Assembly: GCA_036250195.1 (NCBI GenBank)
Contig: JAVHZZ010000010.1
Location: 110,285,525 to 110,349,524, forward strand
Direction of reading: 5' to 3'
Source of the DNA: Mixophyes australis
Lineage: Eukaryota > Chordata > Amphibia > Anura > Limnodynastidae
Length of the DNA: 64,000 nt
Made by a program: the position numbers and the translations under genes. The notes under the pieces are model-generated. The model worked only from the letters and a program-made list of their open reading frames with translations. It was not told where the DNA came from and searched no databases. Numbering within the stretch: the first letter of the stretch is position 1; each line of letters starts with the position of its first letter. Of the stretch, positions 1-12,800 are shown in pieces.

Positions 1-840
1 CATGTCTTTCAAATAGCTCTTTTGACTAGTTACTAGTGGTTGTAGAAAATTGTCTATCTATTCTGACAGGTTGGCTGTTACTAACCCAATCCCTGATATG
101 ATTGGTCTGCCCGGGGGATTGGTGAGGTCTTCGTGGATCTTAAGTAAAAAATACAAGACTGGGAGCCTCAGTGTTTTAACATTTAAATATTCGAACTCCC
201 TTTTGTTTAGAATACCAGTTTCCAGACTTCGAGCTAGTATCTCTTTCAATTCTTCTTTATATTCATCTGTAGGATCTTTTGGTAAAATGGAATAAGTTTC
301 TTGGTCATTAAGGAGTCTATGAGCTTCCTTTAGGTAATTAGGTTTGTCCATAAGGACTATCCCCCCACCTTTATACGCTGATTTTATGATCAATTCCGAA
401 ATTTTTTTGAGTTGACATCATCATCATCATCATTTATTTATACATACACTTTCTTGTTTTAGTTTTGTTAGATTTTTCTTCCTTTTTTGTCTTATATTCG
501 ATTTTTCCAAATCTGTCTCAACCATTTGTTGAAACGTTTCTATATATGGGCCCTTTAAATAACTAGGATAAAAATATGATTTGGCCTTGAATTTTGTATG
601 TTTAAACTTATCTGATGTTGGAATGTGTTGAAATTTGGATAGATTTTGAAGAAAATATTTCTTCAAGGTTACAAATTTATGCAAATCAGTATATGTATTA
701 AACATGTTAAGATTTTTTATTGGGGGCAAATTTTCAACCTTTGTTCAGTACTTTGAATTGATTTGTAGAAAGTTTGTGTTTACTTAAGTTGAAGATCCCT
801 TCTTCCCTTTTTGCTTTCTTATCTTTGGGCTTGTTCATGT
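1..840 (-). mobile_element. Penelope-like element, reverse transcriptase part, decayed
   Basis: Read on the minus strand from about 840 downward. It gives EGIFNLSKHKL..., then an FNTYTDLHKF block (about 690), FYP and a DLEK segment, then KGGGIVLMD (about 370), then LLKIHEDLTNPPGRPIISGI (to about 90) and a frameshifted FLQPLVTSQKSYLKD. The order and motifs (KGGGIVLMD, K.H....PPGRPI.SGI) are those of Penelope-like reverse transcriptases. Breaks are a frameshift near 735, a short (ATG)n insertion with a stop near 415-435, and a one-base shift near 60. The element runs off the window start, so its GIY-YIG end is not visible. Confidence 0.75.
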
Positions 841-894
841 TAATTGATCATATCATTAAGGAAATAAAGAGTCCCTAAAAGTAATAGGTGAATA

Positions 895-1740
895 AATTAA
901 AATGACTGAAAATAAATAAAGTCCATTAGAACATATAGAGGATTATAAAAAATTGGAGGAAATTACACAACAAAAATTATATAAAATATCAGAAGATATA
1001 ATAGCTCCAAAACATAAAAAGTATCATAGGCATACTATAGACTATAAGAATGACCCTAGAGGATGACGTCAGAAATCCACATGTGAAATAAATAACACTA
1101 AGATACAGAACAAATATAACAAGAAGCGATGCACAATCTATAATCCAGTGAGACACAACAACAATGTTACAATGTTGTGTGTAGTGGTTCTGTTACAATA
1201 AAATCCCCCCTTATAGAGAGGTTACCTTTAAGAAGAGATACTAATAGGATATATAAACTTCTAAACCCAGCCAATTTCAGTCAAAAGAGAGAGATTGGTA
1301 ATGGTCTTAATAAACCATAGAATTATAAGAACTTAGAAACAGCTTCCAAAAAGGAAGGAAGGAATGAGAGGATTTAAGGGAGAAAGAAAAGTCACACCTT
1401 ATTGAGAACATTGTCAAAGAAAGGGTTAGATTAAAAGATTTTAATGATCCAGAAAAATGCATGGATCTTTTTTAGAGATAGTCAGGGAACAACATTCCCT
1501 GGGAATAAAATCAGTATTAACCCCCTTGAGCCTAAAAAGAAAAACATGGGCAGAAGAAGAGGAAAAAGAAGAGGAAAATCAACTAGGAACATGCCCAAAA
1601 ATAAAAAAACAAAAAGGGAAACAAGAAAGCACTCACATGGCATCATATGTAGCCCTCTGTGTACATTAGATCTAATGCACGTTATTTACTGGGGAGAATT
1701 CTATAAAAGGAGGTGAAATAACACCATATTGTATTAAACA
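895..1740 (+). mobile_element. Penelope-like element N-terminal segment, opposite orientation
   Basis: Broken frames on the plus strand include an EHIEDYKKLEEITQQKLYK-type stretch (about 930-1000). Further on come an FLEIV/PGNKIS block and an INPLEPKKK...RRRGKRRGK basic block, then NMPKNKKTKRE (about 1590-1630). The last motif is colinear with MNKPKDKKAKRE on the opposite strand at about 840-800, just before the conserved FNLS block. It therefore looks like a PLE N-terminal region inverted relative to the RT part. Several stops make it non-functional. Interval 1741-2742 holds nothing I recognise. Confidence 0.5.
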
Positions 1741-2742
1741 TAAACTGGAGATAAACATTATATTACTTTATAAATTATAATGTTAATTTACCTCCTTTTG
1801 AGGGACTGATAACCTCAGGATTATGAAAGTCTGTTTCCTAACAGTGTAATACCTGATATCGTATCACAAATTAATATCTATTGTTTTATTTAAACCATGT
1901 TTAATTGTTCTCTTTTTACTTTTGTTTTCCATGTAATTCTATAAATGTCTCATTATGTGATAACTGAAACTTACTTGTATCTCATTAATTGGGGGCACAG
2001 AAGGACATCTCTTTATTAGAGTATAGATCACACTCTAGATACAAATCTCTGTTACTACTTATTGCTCCTATCTCTTCTTTGTACAGAGAAAACATGTTCC
2101 ACTGCGTTGTACAGAGAGTGAACATTATACTAATTTTGCTTACAATACAGGGATATAACATGAGATAAGTGGAATTAGGATTCTGGTCAGAAGAGCTTAC
2201 AATCAAATAGATTTTACATGGATGAATGATACGCATTTCTGTGGTTTGTTAATGATATGAGCTGTTCCACTGCTACATTGCTCATTAGTAAAACTTTCAG
2301 AGAAGTGTTACAGGCCTTATAAAAATAATAGTGTTCGTTGTATACAGCCTAATTACCTAATTTAGATTTACACAGTTGTAATAGGTTGAGCTTAATTGTC
2401 CTACTGGACATGTTATCCCAGTTTTTGTTATATATGTCTGTATCAAACTCACATTTTTACATAGTAATTATGATTCATTCACCGTTTTGCTGCCGATGTA
2501 AATTAGACAGTGAGGGGTTATACATTTGGGTCAAAAAACTTCATGGAGAAGAGATGAAGTCTGATTGTTTGTAGATCTCTTCTGAGACAGATCCGACTAC
2601 GTGACTTATTAATGATGTAATTGTTTCACGAATAAAACTGATTTTATTGTCTGCTGAAATGACAGTGAGAGCGTTGCTCCATCGTGACAGATCTCTGTAT
2701 GTACAGCCTGACGTAACGTATAAATGGTTATTTTGCCCTCAG

Positions 2743-2856
2743 AGCCTGGTGGAAGAATTGGACACATGTGATAATATATACAGCATGGACTCAGCAATAC
2801 ACAGTCTGTTCAGCCTGACCCAGGAAGGGTCCCGGCTCTGCAATCTGGTGGCTCAG
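2743..2856 (+). CDS. INSC: INSC exon A (first exon in window)
   Basis: 38 codons, phase 0 at both ends. The acceptor is ttttgccctcag and the donor CAG|gtgag. It encodes [14 protein letters not shown]... through [16 protein letters not shown], matching the start of the armadillo-like region of INSC. An open frame continues on both sides of the splice sites, upstream to an ATG at 2647 and downstream through the adjacent CATC repeat, but those extensions are intronic. The acceptor is placed by phase and family similarity; a shift at the AGAG is possible but less likely. Confidence 0.9.
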
Positions 2857-5800
2857 GTGAGATTATCAGTGTCATATTTACTGTTCAGTCAAATGATTAA
2901 TCAATCCATCCTGCCATCCATCCATCCGTCCGTCCATCCGTCCGTCCATCCATCCTTCCGTCCATCCATCCATCTATCCGTCCATCCTTCCATCCATCCA
3001 TCAATCCATCCATCCGTCCATCCTTCCATCTATCCATCCATCCATCCGTCCATCCATCCGTCCATCCTTCCGTCCATCCATCCATCCATCTATCCATCCA
3101 TCCTTCCATCCATCCATCAATCCATCCATCCGTCCATCCTTCCATCTATCCATCCATCCGTCCATCCATCCGTCCGTCCATCCTTCCGTCCATCCATCCA
3201 TCCTTCCATCCATCCTTCCATCTATCCATCCATTCATTCGTTTGTCTTCCATCCATCCATTCATCCATCCGTCCGTCCATCCATCAATCCATTCGTCCAT
3301 CCATCCGTGTTCCCCAACCTACCCACAGACCAGCTGATAAATAATCTTAAACCTGCACCTACACGCCAGCATCAGCAGCAGACCTGAGCGGATATGTGAA
3401 GTCTCAGTTAATAATTTGTGGTATTATTTTTGCTCTGTGAATTTTGACCCTATTTTGGGACATTCTCTGACAAACAACAAATGTTTTCAGTTCTCTTCTT
3501 GCTGCATAATAAGAGGGTACACACTGTGCAATTAGGGCTGTCCCAGGCCCGGACACCCCCAATCCTCTCCAGCAAGGTGCGTCCTACTGCTACAATATAT
3601 GTGATGCAGGTGCGATTCCTACAGACGCAGAGAATTTGGGGTCTTTGTGCAGGATGTGTCCTGTCACTCAGGTGCGACGTGCCCACCAATGGCAGCAGAG
3701 GACCCCGATCAGTTCTCTACTTACCATCCATGCCGGTGTCTTACTGCACATTTACAGGAACATAAAGTAACCCCAGACGGTTATTATCTACCTGTGAGAA
3801 TTACATTGTATCCACAGAGGAGAATGATATTTTTACAAACATACTTTTCATTTTATATAATATAGGAGCAGAGTCTGTTCCCCATTCCTTCAATACTTAT
3901 TACATAAAACATACAATGTTACTGCTATGTACCTATTATAGAAGAGTGTTTCTCACAGATTAACACCTAATCTGCCTCGTCCTGTGAAACATTTCCAGGT
4001 TGCCCTGCGTTCAATGACAATTTTACCCTGGAGTGAAGGAGTTAAACAGTTTTCCCGAAGTCGCAGAAAGTCATATAATAGAAGTTTCCATAGGTCCCGA
4101 GTGATGATATTTGTAGAGAATCAGAATCATTTAAGACAGTTGAGGACCTGATTCAAAAATAGATTCTTTAATTGTTTTCTGGTCTCTCAATGAACTTCTG
4201 AGTGTTTTGCAGTTTAAATAATGACCGGACCCAGCGTGACTCTCCCAGAATGAGCGCATGAATGCGGTGACCCAACATTTAAAATGAGATTACATCTCTG
4301 AGGGTGATGGATGAAATGATCTTTTAAACAACAATCATCTACTGAAGAATATTGCTCAGTGTTCTGCTGGGAGAGATATCACATTAAACTGTAACTAAGA
4401 CCAATATGTATTGTGTATACCCAGCTGAAGATGGCAGAGTTCTGGGCATTGTACAGACTTTTATTTCAGTTTATAGATGTAACCAGGTGAAATGGATAAT
4501 TGAAATTCACAATTAATGATCCCCATTATCAGTGAATGTAACAGAGGCGAATTAAAGTCAAAAACATAGTTTTGTGACTTAGTATAATGTGAGGTGTATT
4601 GTCTTATATTCAGACTTGTTTAGTCAGAGAGTGATTTTATAGTCGACACTTTCTCAGCATAAACAGGTAACAATTTTCGCTTCCAAATACCAGTCAGAAC
4701 AAAGCATTCTGTTGCCATGGAAACAGCTTCCCTCTGACTGTGAGATAGTGGGCAGAGCTGTCAGAGTGCAGAATCCTGAGGGTTCACACTCAGAACCAGT
4801 CAGTGTGGAAGCAGTGATGGATGTGTAGACACTACAACCTCGATGTCAGTTCCTAGAACAGGCACAGTGGCTGATTAGAAAGAGGAATTACCCCCCCCCC
4901 CCCCCCGCCCCCCTCCGTACCTCTTATCCCTGACTGCTGATCATTGCTCGGGGACACTGAGGGGCGAGTGAGGAATGCACCCTGGAAATTGTTCCTTCAG
5001 AGACAAGCTCCTCATCTCGCCTCATGGAAGGAACGGCCCTGGTTATAATATATCTACAAAGATTGTTTAATGCCTTCTAAGCTCACCTGACTGCTGAGTA
5101 CAAACCTTAGTGGTTCTACGCATTTCATTCCTCCTCGTTCCTATATGATAGGTCTCTGGGTACTGAGTATTTCCACTTCAGGTCCGGTGGTGTATATGGT
5201 GACTGGAATGGAAACAGGTTACATTGAAGCCATTTGGGCAATTTGTGGTATGGTCAGGACTGGCAGCAAAGTTTTGTATCAGATTAATCAGATAATGGAC
5301 AGCTAGATGGTACTATCCCTCTCTATATAGTAATATAATCAGTGGACCCTGAGAGAGAGGAGAGCTGGTTACAGGAGCGTGCTAGAAGCTACAGAACAAA
5401 TGTTTATGAGATGAAGATTTCAGGTGTTTGGAAGAAATATATTTTTCTGTGCGGCATATTCTTCTAAGCCTGAGAGTCACATGTGACAAACGAGGACACC
5501 GGTGGTTGGAGCGTTTGGGGCTTATACTAAGCTGGACACAGGCATTCATAGTAGCACATTCACAAGGTTTATGGCTGAGATACATACACCCCCATGAACG
5601 TAAGAGTGCGCTTTATGTGGTCATGTGCAGTACAATTGTGCATATTTTACAAACGGACGTACACCCAACTCGCCCATCATCGTTTTAGTTTGCATAATGA
5701 ACTAGTACTAGACAAACAATAACTTTACAAAGAAATTTATGTGACAAGGAGATAACAAGGAATAGCATGTACGCATTACAACGTTACATGTATAATTCCA

Positions 5801-8800
5801 CTATTACACGTAGGATTTATTTTTAGAATATAATTTCCATTTCACAATGGATAGTTGCCAAATTCACCAGCAACGACACTGGACAGCTCTCTAGAAGCTT
5901 CAGTTTTTTCACTGAATTATGGAGGAATCAGGAATGATTTGTAATATTTTGGCCGATATAATGTAGTTTAGTAATTGCATTTGAAATTCTCATAACTTCT
6001 ACTCCACGACTTTAAAAACTTTTATCAGTAGCCGCTCTGAACTGAAATTCATCATTTTCTGCTGCTATTCTGAGTTAGATGTGAGTTTAGATCATTTGTT
6101 TTGTTTAAAATTCTGCTAATTCAAATTGATTGTGAATGACTATTTAATTGGGGGTCACAGAGGTGTAAGTTAGGACAGACAGGGGGCAGTCAAGACAAGG
6201 TAGATAGAGGGCGCAATTTCACATTGAAATAAAAGTTCAGACGGTGGAGGGGGCAGAGTTATATTAGAAAAAGAGAAAAGTAATTAAGATATGGCAACGT
6301 GGCTGTAATTATCAGTGTCAGTTTGCCACTAATCTAGTTCTGTTTCTGTACCAAAGTTGCCTAGGGGTGTGAACAGTGTCCAAAGTTTCTGAATGACACC
6401 TGTGAGGGGCATTGGGTGATAGTGAGACGTACGCGGCACATATCAAGATTCATGACTTTCTGTATATTTTTCCTGGTTCATAAAAAAACACATCCGAGCC
6501 GTCATTGGGAAGTTGATGGTCCTTTATCAGTCATCTTGCATGAGTGGAAACAGATCTCATATTACCACCCCCTTCTTCATTTCACTAATATGTAAGTTTA
6601 ATGTAAGTTCGGGATAAGGGAGGGGTGTGGGTGCGGTCTTCAGTTCAAGTGAAAAATCTAAAATTGTTTTAATTTCCTGTTTTTTGAAACACCTGGATTT
6701 ACATGCCTGTATTTATATAAATTATACAGGATTTGAGTCTAATTGGGACAAGTGACTTAGTTGATTCTGATGGAGTAACATTCAGGGGCATTTAACAAAT
6801 CAGGAACTTCAAATAAATAGTCTTAAAGATTTGTCTCTATTTTTCAGTATAGGCTGTTACCATCCATTTTTGTTTACAAGTTAATATATATAAAAGGGGA
6901 TCTGAGATGTAAAAATTGAAACTAATATCACATTCTGTAAAATGACATGAGGACATACCTACCCACTCTCCTGGAATAGCCGGGAGACTTCCAGATAGGT
7001 CTCCCAGACTGTCAGGAGAGCAGACCATTCCCCACATCCTGCCCTCTTCCTAATGAAGTGACGCAATCTGACGCAAATCTGTTTAATTCTATCCTTCCCC
7101 CAAGCGATGTGATTGCATCATTTCTCAGTGTGGGGAAGGGCAAAAATGACACGTTCCACGGTGCTCTGGGATCTCCAGTGTGCAAGTATCATCATCATCT
7201 TAATTTATTTATTTATATAGCGCCAACATATTCCATAACGCTTTACAATCAGGGACAAACAGTAATAAAACAATACTGGGTAATACAGACAGAGTGGTAA
7301 GAGGGCCCTGCTCCCAACCTTACAATCTATGGGATTAAATGTCCTGATAATAGAGGAAATGACATGTATTAGGGTAAAAAAAAAAACAATTGAATTGCAC
7401 CTTTATCTGATTGAAGTGTTGAGCCGCTTTGTGTGAGTTTCTTTGGAAGTTGTGTAAAGTTGAGCTGTGGACGGCAGTGACTGGTCACATCTGTAAACAG
7501 ATAACGGCTCGGAGCCACGCAGTACAGACTCATTGTTTGCATTTGGAATTTGTGTGGAAAACAATTTATTTGAATCGATTTGTAAATAAAGATGTCACCT
7601 TCTGAATATCAGGTGGGCCCAGTAATACCAGATACCCTTTGTAGATGGTCGGCTGGACGGATGTTTTGATTGGAAGATGTAGACAGAACATTTATCCTGG
7701 TCGGCGGCTCCAGGTGACGCTTTGTGCTTCCTGTGATGGCTTCTGTGAGATGTCTGGAGATCAGCAGAGGCAGCGAGTACTGTACATGGGATTCCCGGTC
7801 ACAATATCAGGTTCCCCTCCCAGTATTCACAGCGCTCATTAAATAATAAACACACTATAATGTACTCATCCAGCATGAACCATCCATTGTGTTAGTAGAG
7901 GTCACATACACACCCCAGAGGCAGCCGTGTTATCAGCTTACAGACATGAGGACTCTCATGTGGTCCCATTTTCTAAGGTCCATCCCCCTTTCCCCCCAGA
8001 ACAAATGTGTTATTCTTCCATTATTCAGACTCTTGATGCACCTGAATTACCACGATAAGTCGGCGTAGGTAACAGTTTCACCTTATTACGGGGACACCAG
8101 CAGCACGGTGACACAGTGGTTACCGACACCAGCAGCACGGTGACACAGTGGTTACTGACACTAGCAGCACAGGGACACAGTGGTTACCGACACCAGCAGC
8201 ATAGCACAGTGGTTACCGACACCAGCAGCACGGTGACACAGTGGTTACTGACACCAGCAGCACAGTGACACAGTGGTTACCGACACCAGCAGCACGGTGA
8301 CACAGTGGTTACCGACACCAGCAGCACAGGGACACAGTGGTTACTGACACCAGCAGCACAGTGACACAGTGGTTACCGACACCAGCAGCACGGTGACACA
8401 GTGGTTACCGACACCAGCAGCACAGGGACACAGTGGTTACTGACACCAGCAGCACAGTGACACAGTGGTTACCGACACCAGCAGCACAGTGACACAGTGG
8501 TTACCGACACCAGCAGCACAGGGACACAGTGGTTACCGACACCAGCAGCACAGGGACACAGTGGTTACTGACACCAGCAGCATAGTGACACAGTGGTTAC
8601 CAACACCAGCAGCACAGTGACACAGTGGTTACCGACACCAGCAGCACAGTGACACAGTGGTTACCGACACCAGCAGCACAGGGACACAGTGGTTACTGAC
8701 ACCAGCAGCACAGTGACACAGTGGTTACCGACACCAGCAGCACGGTGACACAGTGGTTACCGACACCAGCAGCACAGGGACACAGTAGTTATGGACACCA

Positions 8801-9795
8801 GCAGCATAGTGACACAGTGGTTACTGACACCAGCAACACAGGGACACAGTGGTTACTGACACCAGCAGCACGGTGACACAGTGGTTACCGACACCAGCAG
8901 CACAGTGACACAGTGGTTACCGACACCAGCAGCACAGTGACACAGTGGTTATGGACACCAGCAGCACGGTGACACAGTGGTTACTGACACCAGCAGCATA
9001 GTGACACAGTGGTTACTGACACCAGCAGCACAGTGACACAGTGGTTACTGACACCAGCAGCAGTATACACAGCCACTAACACCAGCTACTGTTCTTAGGA
9101 AACTGAATAGATCCATAGGAACCACGATTATGCAGTGATGCCGTCAGGGGTGCAGGACTTTAGCTTTTGGACGGTTTACAATTGGCGACCCAACCACTCC
9201 ACCATTACGACCAGCTCTTCTGATATGTACGAGGGCAGGACGTGTGTAGTCTTTACCAATTTCAGTTCCAGAACAAGAGAGGATCGTACACATTTCGTCA
9301 CCACAGCCCAAGTTTTGCTATGGGGTCCATCGATTTAGCATTACGCCCAGGGTACTAATACTCATAATATACCTGTAACTCAGAGAGACGCACAGGACAG
9401 ACCTGAGTACTTGCAGATGGAATTAATATATATAAACATTACATGCTTTTAATACCATTAATAACAGTTGGTAGTACTAGGTATTAAGTACTCACTGTTA
9501 CACACAGCTGCACAGTTACATAAACACAGCAACATGTGATGGGTTAATGTGAGAGCTTCGTCTTACACCCAGTCTGCGATAAACACATATTCCTGGGATC
9601 CCAAGTACATAGACAAACAAACCGTCATTCAAATGTATTTGCAAAATATATTAAATTCTGTGATACAATTCCGTCATCATAATATTTACTTCTTGTCCTC
9701 AGTCTCTGGCTTCACACTAATCATTCTAAGCAACTTTTAATATTCAGAATTGCTGAGGGATCAGAATATCTCAATAGATATATAATATAATAATA

Positions 9796-9856
<61 letters not shown>

Positions 9857-12800
9857 ACAATGATCAGAAAGGTTTTTTTGTTTTATTTTACAGTCTGCAG
9901 AATGAAACCACCCCCAGGTAACCGCAGGATAGACTTTAACACTTCTGTCCCTCATTTTATCTATTTAAAGGTGCAATCCTAAGCTGACATCACTGAGGCA
10001 CGAGGCACTGTATCACTGAGGCACGAGGCACTGTATCACTGAGGCACGAGGCACTGTATCACTATTTCCTAGTAAACTGAATATAAACCCTGTGCTCAGC
10101 GTCAGTCAGCAGTTATCCGGCCGTCATATGAACTATAGCTCAGGCTTGTGTATAACTTACAGCTAACGTCTATTAATACCATCTTCTAGCATCTTACATA
10201 ATAAGGACTTGATAATTAGGCAGCGATGTCTCAGTTCTGGGAAGCAGATTCAATTAATACAAATCCCAGTTTGACTTTTGCATCAATTTTAATTAACATG
10301 GTATTTAGAAATGCTAAAAGTCAATTGTGTAAATAAACGTATTGCGCCCACTTCAGACACATTATTAAGCCGTCTGCAGCGTCAGGGTCACTTTCTATAT
10401 CGGGAGCATGTTTCTGTTTAACACATTTCCTGATAAGGATTTTCTGTAAGTTATTTGTATAGAAGTACTTATTGTTACGTCTCCTGGGAGGGAAATTGAG
10501 AGTTTGGTGGGATCAGTGTAAGAAGTGTGAATATGGTGGATGTATAGATACTTCATGGTTAATTAGGTTGATGCCTCTGACTGGCACTTAGAGGTGAGTT
10601 TGCAATTTCTACATCTGATAGCCCAAAGTGGAGTAAAAGCAATAGAAAACCCAATCATTATAATGTGGAGTAGAAACAAACTCACAATTATATGTATCAT
10701 TTATCAACAACTGTGGAGTAAAATGTATATAAAAAAAATTGGAATTTGCCTATAAGTGTATCTCGGGGGACTGCCACCTCTAATAGCAATAAAACAGACA
10801 AGTGAACCAACGCACATTTATTTTCAATCAATCCCAATGTTTTTATTTGCTATTATGTGTACATGTTCCACTGGGCCCTGGCCCTCATTGGCATGCTGGC
10901 ACTTGTAGTTCTAGTTAATGATTGCCTGGTATTGCTGAGACCTGAAGTTCCACAGACAATAATATTTATCTTTTTCAAAATACCACAAACCCCACTGCCC
11001 GGGGAAGGGGGGGTCAGGTATTTTGCAGTCCAGGTACCAGCAGTGAATTCAGCCCTGTGCTGACCAGGACGGGTCTGACACTCGCTGCATGATGGGGCAT
11101 CCAATGCTTTTTATCAACCCTCAGTTGGGAGCCCAGGCTATAAGCACTGGTACTGTTTACTATTTTTGGGAGGGGAATGTTCTTTTTACTGATTTAAACT
11201 TTTTTTTACAATAACAAATATACAAGGTGCGGATCTATATCATCATCGTCGTCATACATCTGTGCCCCAGGCTGGATGGAGCTGCACTTACTGTAACCAA
11301 TGTTCTACAGGTGTAGGGGCCACAAATGCAAGTTGCCTTTCACTGTAATCTCCTCTCTTTTACTCCACATTTTACTGACATCGTCCATAATCCCATATTC
11401 CTGGACATTTCCTGGGCTGTAGAACTTCTTCTCGTCATTTTAGAAAAACAATAAATTGCTTGGAAAGAGATCACCCATCTGACATAAACCATGTACAGAG
11501 ATATTCATCTGCTGAAGCAGCTGTAGACTTCTTCTCTGTAAATGTCATAGAAGATAATGTGATACTTACAAATGCAATCTGTAAGAGTGTACTGTGAGTC
11601 GTAGTGACCATCGTCTCAGTATGTTAAATCATTGCTCAGGTATGACACAAGCATTGGGCAGCTTGTACGGAGTAATAGCATATATTTACCACTGTGTTCT
11701 GCGTCATTGTTTTGCAGGAAGGGGCTGTCGTTGCACTATTCAAAATCTGCCGACAAGATCGTTTTAAGTGCCTGTACCTGCCGGCTCTCAGGACACTGGC
11801 GTCCGTGTGTTCGGTGGAAGAGGGGATTCAACAGCTGGAAAAGGTGGGTTGTGATTGTGTTTTATTAGACCAATAGCTGGATATTAACCCTGTTTTTTTA
11901 TAGGCTATTTAAATCCTAGGACCCAATAATCCTCTCACTATGTCCACCAAAATTACTAATCCAGCATATCATGGGTAAATTCATCAGAATTTACAAATTG
12001 CTTTGGGAGCGTTTTGGCGCCACGTATAAACAGATGTGTGCAGCGAGTGCAAAAGGTGGAATTTACCCAAAACACACCTAAAAGTTAACTTATTATAATA
12101 TAAAATATTTCACTAAATACTGTACAATAAATGCTATCTGCACAGCCAATCTATGAAACAACACGAGCGACATTTCTGAAAACTGTTCTGTAGAAACGGG
12201 AATGAGGCTTATAGCGACCAATCAGAGGTTTGCTTTCATTTTCTAAACTGTACTTGAGCCATGGCAGATTCTGATTGGTTGCTATGGATAACACCACCTT
12301 TTTTGCATAGCTGCCCATAAAACACTTTCATGTTCTTCCAGTAGTTTAGCATCAGGGACACCGTCAGGTAATTAGGTAATTGAGTTGGAGTGTAAGGACG
12401 GGATGTATTAAAGTGCGGATAACAAGCCGCTGAGCGGATGCAGTTTACAGATCCAGACTGCAGGATTCACATAGAGTGTGCCAACAATAAGCTGGATGGT
12501 ACTGGGCCACCACCAGTCTTTTCCACCTACTCAGAAAACCTGTGAACTGGTATATTCCATGGAGAGCTCCTCACAATTTGTAGGGGTACAGCCGTGCCCA
12601 CTGGAAATTAAGGTAATTAGCAAAATCATATAGGCTCTTGTTTGTGATATATATATATATATATATATATATAGCACAAGCTTAAGTTTCAATAAGACAG
12701 ATGTTCACAGTGACATCCTCTTTGCTCAGGAAAAGAAAAGTACTTTTATAAAACATACACACACTTGATGATGTTCTACAAGATGTGAATACACTTTAAA

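Larger units (their letters stand above)
2857..11717 (+). other. INSC: INSC intron A-B (8.9 kb)
   Basis: Contains a CATC/CGTC array, a poly-C tract (4891-4913), a palindromic dispersed repeat near 6950-7180, a SINE fragment, a 32-bp minisatellite, a (TAA)n tract and a 23-bp triplication, each listed separately. Stretches 3311-4890, 4914-6945, 7333-8090, 9064-9785 and 10065-11717 show no gene or element I can identify. Part of the segment at 10855-11060 has the look of a dispersed repeat but I cannot name it. Confidence 0.8.

Noticed and set aside
2647..3387. 246-codon ORF including INSC exon A
   Set aside because: Only 2743-2856 is coding. The rest reads through the upstream intron and the CATC array; the GT donor at 2857 and the continuation in exon B show the true exon end.
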